Below, in pieces: positions 57,200 through 64,000 of a DNA stretch of 64,000 nt; within the stretch, counting starts at the first letter, position 1; each line of letters starts with the position of its first letter. The notes beneath the pieces are model-generated. The model was not told where the DNA came from, made no database searches, and saw only the letters and a list, made by a program, of their open reading frames with translations. Source of the stretch: Cyclina sinensis (taxonomy: Eukaryota > Mollusca > Bivalvia > Venerida > Veneridae). The stretch is from assembly GCA_012932295.1 (NCBI GenBank), contig JAAONU010000001.1, positions 50,689,134 through 50,753,133 of the forward strand. The letters are read 5' to 3'. Position numbers and translations under genes: made by a program.

Positions 57200-58381
57200 T
57201 AAACTTATGCTCGTCTCATTATTGTGCACATTTGTACCAAGTGATTTCAAAATCCCTTGATCTATGAAAAAGTTATGGACCAGACACAAAATACACCCTA
57301 TAACAGACCAAGTTAAGCTTTGACCTTTAAGTGTGACCTTGACTTTAGAGGTAGGCGTCTGGGTGTTGTTCATGACATGTCATCTCATTATTGTGAACAT
57401 TTTTGCTAAGTAATTTCAAAATCCCTTGATGGATGAGAAAGTTATGGACCGGACACAAAATATACCATGTAACAGACCATGTAAGGCTTTGACCTCCAAG
57501 TTAGACCTTCACCTTTTGAGCATGACATGTCGTCTCATTATTGTGAACATTTGTGCCAAGTAATTTCAAAATCCCTTGATTGATGAAAAAGTTGTGGACC
57601 AGACACAAAATATACCCTATAACAGACCATGTTAAGCTTTCACCTTTAAGAGTGACCTTGACCTTGGAATAGGCATCTGGGTTTTGTGCATGACACGTCG
57701 TCTCATTATTGTGAACATTTGTGCCAAGTAATTTCAAAATCCCTTGATGGATGAGAAAGTTATGGACCAGCACAAAATATACCCTGTAACAGACCATGTT
57801 AGGCTTTGACCTCCAAGTGTGACCTTGACCTTTGAAGTAGGGGTCAGGGTTTTGCGCAGTACATGCGTCTCATTATTGTGAATATTTGTGCCAAGTAATT
57901 TCAAAATCCCTTGATCTATGAAAAAGTTATGGACCAGACACAAAATAAACCCTATAACAGACCATGTTTAGCTTTGACCTTTAAGAGTGACCTTGACCTT
58001 GGAGGCAGGCATCTGGGTGTTGTGCATGACACGTTGTCTCATTACTGTGAACATTTGTGCCAAGTAATTTCAAAATCCCTTGATGGATTAGAAAGTTATG
58101 GACCAGACACAACATATACACAGTAACAGACAATGTTGACTTTTAATTATCAAGTGTGACCTTGGCCTTGGAGGTAGGGGTATGGATGTCACGCAAGACA
58201 CATCATCTTATTATAACAAACATAATTGCCAAAGTATTTCAAATTCTGTTGATGAATGGTGTAGTCATAGACCAGACACAAAAGAGTGACGGAGGGACAG
58301 ACGGACGGACAGAAGGTTGGATGGACGGATGGAGGGAGCCCATTTCTACATCCCTTTTTTCTTTGAAAAGGCGGGGGACAA
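57200..58381 (+). repeat. Pearl-like array, 'gtcgtctcattattgtgaacattt' family
   Basis: About seven units of about 150 bp with 'tttgacctttaagtgtgaccttgaccttggaggtagg', 'gtgccaagtaatttcaaaatcccttga' and 'gaaaaagttatggaccagacacaaaat'. The tail tract is GGAGGGACAGACGGACGGAC and 'ggatggacggatggagg', then CCCTTTTTTCTTTGAAAAGG then CGGGGGAC. Related to the 10,099 family by the 'gtgccaagt' and 'gttatggac' words. Confidence 0.78.
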
Positions 58382-58535
58382 AAAGGGGCATAACTCTGTC
58401 AAATGTGACCTAGTTTTTGTCGTAAGCAATATAATTTGACAGTTTGATGAGGAAATGTTTAGAAATGGCAAAGTTATAGCCACTGTTAAGTTTTCATGAC
58501 GGACAAAGCGATCCCTATGTATATAAAAGATTTTC
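58382..58535 (+). repeat. Fragment of the 'tgttgccctt' family
   Basis: 'aaaaggggcataactctgtcaaatgtgacc', 'gtcgtaagcaatataatttgacagtttgatgagg' and 'gacggacaaagcgatccctatgtat' match the end of 46,586-47,813. Confidence 0.65.
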
Positions 58536-58923
58536 TTTTAAACTATGCTAGTGATCTCGTTTTTGACCACAGATGACACATATTCAATGTTTACCTAGAC
58601 ATCATTAACACAAAAATGTTTACTGAAAATAACTGTGCTTGACTTTGAAATAAGACTTCTAGAGTGTTCACAAAGTTTTGTTATATTTAAGCCGGTGACC
58701 TTGTTTTTGGCTGTAGATGACTCATATTCAAATTTGATCTATAAATCCGCAAGACAAATGCTGACTAAAAAATCATATTTGAATTCAAAATCTGACTTAA
58801 AAAGTGTTTTACCAGATTTTTCTTTGATTTAAGGCAGTGACCTAGAACTAGTAGTAGTTTTTGACTGCAGATGACCCATTTAATCAAGCTTTATCTAGAC
58901 ATCATCAACATAAACATTTTACA

Positions 58924-60350
58924 AACAAGAGGGCCAAGATGGCCCTATATCGCTCACCTGATAATCACTGCACAGAAACATAAAAAATCAGGATGTAAGT
59001 AAGTAGGTCAAGGCCAAGATCATCCACGGTCAAAGATTTAATCTGCATGCAAAATTATCTAATGTTTCATTGTTGTAGCTGAACAGAACATCTTCTAACA
59101 ATAGGCCCTGTGACCTAGTTTTTGACCCTGGATGACCCATATACAATCCCATCCTAGATTTTATCAAGACAAACATTCTGACCAAATATAAGGAAAATCG
59201 GAAGAAAAATACAGCTTCTATCGCATACACAAGCTTTTTCTAAGATTTGACCCTGTGACCTAGTTTTTGACCCAAGATGATTCATATCAGCCATACCCTA
59301 AATTTCATCAAGACAAACATTCTGACCAAGTTTCATAAAGATCCAATGAAAAATACAGCCTCTATCGCATACAAAAGGTTTATCTAAGATTTGACCCCAT
59401 GTCCTAGTTTTTGACCCCAGATGACCCATATTCAATCCCAACCTAGAACTCATCAAGACAAACATTCTGACAAAATATTAGGAAAATCGAATGGAAAATA
59501 CAGCTTCTATTTTATACACAAGGTTTTTCTAAGATTTGACCCATGACCTAGCTTTTGACCCCAGATGACCCATATACAATCCCAACCTAGATACCATAGA
59601 GACAAACATTCTGACCAAATATTAGGAAAATCGGTTGAAAAATACAGCTTCTATCACAAACACAAGTTTTTTCTAAGATTTGACCCCGTGATCTAGTTTT
59701 TGACCCAAGATGACCCATAAACATTCCCAACCTAGATCTCACAAAACAAACATTCTGACTAAATATTAGGAAAATCCAATGGAAAAGATGGCCTCTATCA
59801 CATACACAAGGTTTTTCTAAGATTTGATCCCATGACCTAGTTTTTGACCCCAGACGACCCATATACAATCCCAACCTAGATACCACACAGGCAAACATTC
59901 TGACCAAATATTAGGAAAATCGGATGATAAATACAGCTTCTATCGCATACACAAGGTTTTTCTAAGATTTGACCCTGTGACCTAGGTTTTGAGCCCAATT
60001 GACCCATATACAATCCCAACCTAGATTTCATCAAGACAAACATTCTGACCAAATATTAGGAAAGTCGGATGAAAAATACAGCTTCTATCACATACACAAG
60101 GTTTTTCTTAGATTTGACCCCGTGACCTAGTTTTTGACCCCAGATGACCCATATACAATCCCAACCTAGATTTCATCAAGACAAACATTCTGACCAAGTT
60201 TCATAAAGATCCAATGAAAAATACAGCCTCTATTGCATACACAAGGTAAATGTGAACAGACAGACGACAGACGCCAGACAGACGTCAGACGACGGACATC
60301 CAGCGATCACACTAGCTCACCCTGAGCATTCGCTCAGGTGAGCTAAAAAG
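58924..60350 (+). repeat. Inserted pearl-like element, 'agggccaagatggccct' head
   Basis: The head AACAAGAGGGCCAAGATGGC then CCTATATCGCTCACCTGA. About eight units of about 145 bp have 'gacctagtttttgaccccagatgacccatatacaatcccaacctag', 'agacaaacattctgaccaaatattaggaaaatcgg' and 'acagcttctatcgcatacacaagg'. A GACAGACGACAGACGCC tract and tail AGCTCACCCTGAGCATTCGC then TCAGGTGAGCTAAAAA. Confidence 0.87.
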
Positions 60351-60506
60351 CCATGATGACTTACCTATAAATAAGAATTCTAGAGTGTTAACAAGATTTT
60401 GTAATATTTAAGTTAGTAACCTATTATTTAAACTCAGATGACTTATATTAAATCTTAACTTACAAATCAGCAAGACAAACACTGACCAGAAATCATACCT
60501 ATATTC

Positions 60507-62011
60507 AACAAGGGGGCCATTGGCCCCAAAACGCTCACCTGAGGACAGACTGTTATTTGTGTGGAAGCTATCATTATTTCTTGTAAATCTAAGCTCTAGC
60601 CTTTGAAGCTTCAAAGGATAATTTTCTTATAAATTTTTATTATATGCAAATAATGAATATCTATGACCCCCAGGCAGGCCCTATTTTTACCCCGGATATA
60701 ATTTGTACAAACTTGGAACAGGTTCACTAGACAAAATTTCATCCCAATCATTAAGCTTGAGGGTTTGTCATTTCAGAGGAGAAGATTTTTTTTTTAGGAA
60801 AACCTAACCCCAGGAAGCGGGGCCAATTTTGGCACTAGGGGCATAATTTGAACAATTTTCGTAGAGGACCTAAAGATGATGTCATATACCAAATATCAAA
60901 GCTTTACCTTTGTCATTTCAGAGGAGAAGATTTTTCGAGTTTTTACTATATACATATAAGGAAAACCTATGACCAGCTGGGACGGGGCCAATTTTGGCAC
61001 TAGTGGCAATATTTGAACAATTTTCGTAGAGGACCTATAGATGATGTCATATACCAAATATCAAATCTCTAGCCTTTGTCATTTCAGAGGAGAAGATTTT
61101 TTAAGGTTTTTACTATATACATATTAGGAAAACCTATGACCCCCTGGGGTGGGGCCAATTTTGGCAATAGGGGCATAATTTGAACAACTTCAGTACAGGA
61201 CCTATAGATGATGTCATATACCAAATATCAAAGTTCTAGCCTTTGTCATTTCAGAGAAGATTTTTTAAGTTTTTACGATATACATATAAGGGAAAACCTA
61301 TCACCCCCTGGGGCGGGGCCAATTTTGACACTAGGGGCATAATTTGAACAATTTTCGTAGAGGACCTAAAGATGATGTCATATACCAAATATAAAAGCTT
61401 TACCTTTGTCATTTCAGAGGAGAAGATTTTTCAAGATTTTACTAAATACATATAAGGAAAACCTATGACCCCCTGGGGTGGGGCCAATTTTGGCACTAGG
61501 GGCATAATTTGAACAACTTTCGTAGAGGATCTAAAGATGATGTCATATACCAAATATCAAATCTCTAGCCTTTGTCATTTCAGAGGAGAAGATTTTTTAA
61601 GTTTTTACTATATACATATTAGGAAAACCTGATCCCCTGGGGTGGGGCCAATTTTGGCACTAGGGGCATAATTTGAACAACTTTCGTAGAGGACCTATAG
61701 ATGATGTCATATACCAAATATCAAAGCTCTTGGCCTTGTGTTTTCTGACAAGAAGATTTTTTTAATTTGCATTTTTGAAACTTCTTTTTTGGCCCTGTGA
61801 CCTACTAATGCAACAGACCAAAACCATTTGAACAACTTTGAAAGGGGACCACCCAAGGATCATTCCTGTGTAGTTTGGTTAATGTGCAGTCATTGGTTTC
61901 AGAGGAGATGTTGTTTTTATGAAATTTTTGACGATGCACGACGACGGACGCCGGACACAGGGGGATCACAAAAGCTCACCATGAGCATGTTGTGCTCAGG
62001 TGAGCTAAAAA
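60507..62011 (+). repeat. Inserted pearl-like element, 'gggggccattggcccc' head
   Basis: The head AACAAGGGGGCCATTGGCCC then CAAAACGCTCACCTGAGG, with a perfect GGGGCCATTGGCCCC palindrome. About six units of about 160-165 bp have 'ccctggggtggggccaattttggcactaggggcataatttgaacaa', 'gtagaggacctatagatgatgtcatataccaaatatcaaa' and 'cctttgtcatttcagaggagaagatttt'. A GACGACGGACGCCGGAC tract and a long tail hairpin, AGCTCACCATGAGCA...TGTGCTCAGGTGAGCT. Confidence 0.88.
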
Positions 62012-62528
62012 TGTGGTTTCAAGTGTTAAAAGGACTTTACTTTGATGTGAGCCAGGGACCTAGTTTTTGACCATAAATGACCCATACTCAAACCTGACTT
62101 AGAAATCATCAACAGAAATAAAAATCATTATAACTGACTTTAAAATGGGAATTCTAGTGTCAACAAGGTTTTTGTTATGTTGAAGCCAGTTACCTAGTTT
62201 TGGGCCCTGGGTGACTCATATTTAAACTTAACCTAGAAATCATCAACACAATGATTGTGACTGAAAATCATTATTACCGACTCCAGTATGTTTTCTCTAG
62301 ATCTTTAACAAGAATTTCCTTGGATTTATGATGGTGAACTAGTTTTTGACCCCAAATGACCCATATTTAATCCAGACCTAGAAATCATGAACACAAATAT
62401 TCTGAATGAAAATCAGGATGACTGACTTGAACATGTGTCCTTTTAAGCATAAACAAGATTTTCCTTGGATTTAAGCCAGTGACCTATTTTCTGATCCCAG
62501 ATCACTATATTTGAACTTGACTCAGAAA

Positions 62529-63020
62529 TAACAAGAGCTTGTCACAGACAAAGCAACAGTCCCCTACTGGTGCAATGTTCATCTCCCTAACTCCAACCCA
62601 TATGTGGAAATTGACTAAAGAATTTGTCTGAGACATGCATAATCTCCATATGATCCTCTATCCATGTACAAAGTATCATAAAAGAAGAAAATGTCATAGG
62701 TCAAGGTCATTTAGAGGTTAAGGTCAAAGAAATATATGTTGTTGAAAAGGTCTTATCGAAGGGGTTGTTGTGACCAAGTTTGAAGTAATTCTGTTCAGAA
62801 ATAAGGAAATTATGGCCAAACTTATAGTTTTTGGACAAGAAAACTTTAAAGGTCAAGGTCACAGAAATGCACTTCATTTGAATGGTCTTGTCCAAGATAC
62901 TGTTGTGGCCAAGTTTGAAGTGATTCCATTCAGTAGTAAGGAAAATTTGTCAATGGTAAAGTTTTCTGAGGAAATGACTGATAAACGGACGGACAGTTCC
63001 TCCTTTAGGTTCATAAAAAA
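62529..63020 (+). repeat. Pearl-like element, 'gagcttgtcacagac' head
   Basis: The head AACAAGAGCTTGTCACAGAC. Two to three units of about 145 bp have 'ggtcaaggtcatttagaggttaaggtcaaagaaat', 'gtcttatcgaaggggttgttgtgaccaagtttgaagt' and 'ggacaagaaaactttaaa'. Then CGGACGGACAG and tail 'ttcctcctttaggttcat'. Units read AAGGTCAAGGTCA on the plus strand, like those of 29,158-29,884. Confidence 0.72.
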
Positions 63021-63117
63021 ATGAGGTGGATATTCTCCATACTGCCATTTATCCACATTTCACCGGATACAGTTTTTAGGGAAAGACAAATGTACCAAAT
63101 TTTTCAACAAAGGATGA

Positions 63118-64000
63118 AACAAGAGGGCCATGATGGCCCTGGATCGCTCACCTGAGTACTTTGGCTGTAGGTTTGCTGTTAAGCAGTATTTCATTTTTTA
63201 ATTGAAAATATATAAGTGCCTACAAACCAAATATGTAAAATATCAGTCAATAAATAAAGGCTCTATGACAGAAAGTAGAAATATCTATTATAAGCTATGG
63301 TGACCTTGACCTTGACCCAGTGACCTCAAACCCTACCCATGGGTAGAGGTCCATGCAAGGAACCTATATACTGAATATCAAAGATATTGGTCTATAACCG
63401 AAGGCTTTATGAGGTACAGTAGATAAATCTATTTTTAGCCTCTGTGACCTTTAACCTAATCCAATAATTTGATAAAGCTTGATAAAGCTTGCTTCATGCC
63501 AAATTTTAAAATTCAAGGCCTTGTGGTTTCAGACAAGAAGATTTTTAAAGATTTCCTTTTTAACATATTAAGGGCCCCTGGGGCGGGGCAAATTTTGACC
63601 CAAGGGCCAACATTTAAACAATATTGGTAAAGGTTCTTTACACAATACTCAACACCAAATATCTAAGGTCTACACCTATTTGTTTTCGAGAAAATTATTT
63701 TTCATGTTTTTCCTATATAAATCAATGTAAAACAAGAGAACCCTGGGGCGTGGCCAGTTTTGACCCAGGGGTCATAATTTGAACAAACATGGTAAACATC
63801 CACTAGACAATGCTACATACCAAATATCTAAGCTGTAGGCATTCAGATTTCCAGTAAGAAGATTTTTAAAGATTGCCTTTTTTACATATAAAGGGCCCCC
63901 GGGGCTGGGCCAATTTTGACCCCAGGGCCAACATATAAACAATACTGGTAAAGGTTATCTACACAATACTCCACACAAAATATCTAAGGTCTAGTCCTAT
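63118..64000 (+). repeat. Pearl-like element, 'gctcacctgag' family, runs off the window
   Basis: The head AACAAGAGGGCCATGATGGC and the following about 430 bp are almost the same as at 54,719 and 6,468, followed by the first units of the array. The tail lies beyond the window end. Confidence 0.88.

Larger units (their letters stand above)
58540..62527 (+). repeat. Outer pearl-like array split by two later elements
   Basis: Pieces at 58,540-58,923, 60,351-60,506 and 62,012-62,527 share one unit type ('agtgacctagtttttgaccccagatgacccatattc', 'tagaaatcatcaacacaaa', 'gaattctagagtgttaacaagattt'). They are separated by complete elements at 58,924-60,350 and 60,507-62,011, each with its own head and tail. 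Taken together the pieces make one continuous array. Confidence 0.72.

Noticed and set aside
59587..59907. 106-codon minus frame with repeated 'GLYMGRLGSKTRS'
   Set aside because: Period equals the array unit of the 58,924 element; repeat shadow.

Overview
This is eukaryotic, AT-rich, intron-dominated DNA with no bacterial-type gene layout. The best guess for the source is a bivalve mollusc. The reason is the very high density of short non-coding elements built as head + about 130-165 bp tandem units + (GGAC/GACG)n tract + tail hairpin, which is the architecture described for the 'pearl' elements of oysters and clams. The species cannot be named from the sequence alone.

Host gene: nine minus-strand exons with consistent splice phases can be joined between 52,685 and 1,240 (about 451 codons, incomplete at both ends). 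All have AG acceptors and GT donors, and every junction keeps one reading frame. The protein is helical, Cys- and Lys-rich, with a repeated 'LG..(V/T)..LP' pattern that resembles the superhelical repeats of mesothelin/stereocilin/otoancorin-type proteins (family assignment tentative). Introns run from about 0.36 to 24 kb and account for nearly all of the window.

Layout of the introns: 1-3 kb holds the 3'-most exons and a fold-back repeat. 3.4-11.2 kb holds a tRNA-derived SINE and several pearl-like arrays. 11.77-12.49 kb is a hAT-type MITE with an 8-bp target duplication; 12.8 kb is a second SINE. 14.1-15.05 kb is a TA-flanked TIR element. 15.5-16.95 kb holds a pair of about 480-bp direct repeats. 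17.1-24.5 kb is a minus-strand LINE split by a Ty3/Gypsy LTR retrotransposon (18,536-23,071) with a perfect 5-bp target duplication. 24.5-31.8 kb holds pearl-like arrays, another hAT-like fragment, three exons and a SINE. 32.14-33.72 kb is a DNA transposon carrying a HIRAN-like open reading frame. 34.5-39.4 kb holds long pearl-like arrays. 41.87-44.08 kb is a decayed Tc1/mariner element. 45.6-64 kb is almost continuous pearl-like material with elements inserted into each other, plus two exons.

The strongest unusual signal is the shared design of the pearl-like elements. Many unrelated unit sequences use the same AACAAGAR start, the same GAC-rich tract and a family-specific word that recurs inverted at the tail. 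All clear copies lie in one orientation, antisense to the host gene. Most families carry a core that reads as a composite nuclear-receptor site: half-sites TGACCT/AGGTCA arranged as a 3-bp-spaced palindrome, a TCAAGGTCA-type extended half-site and a DR1.
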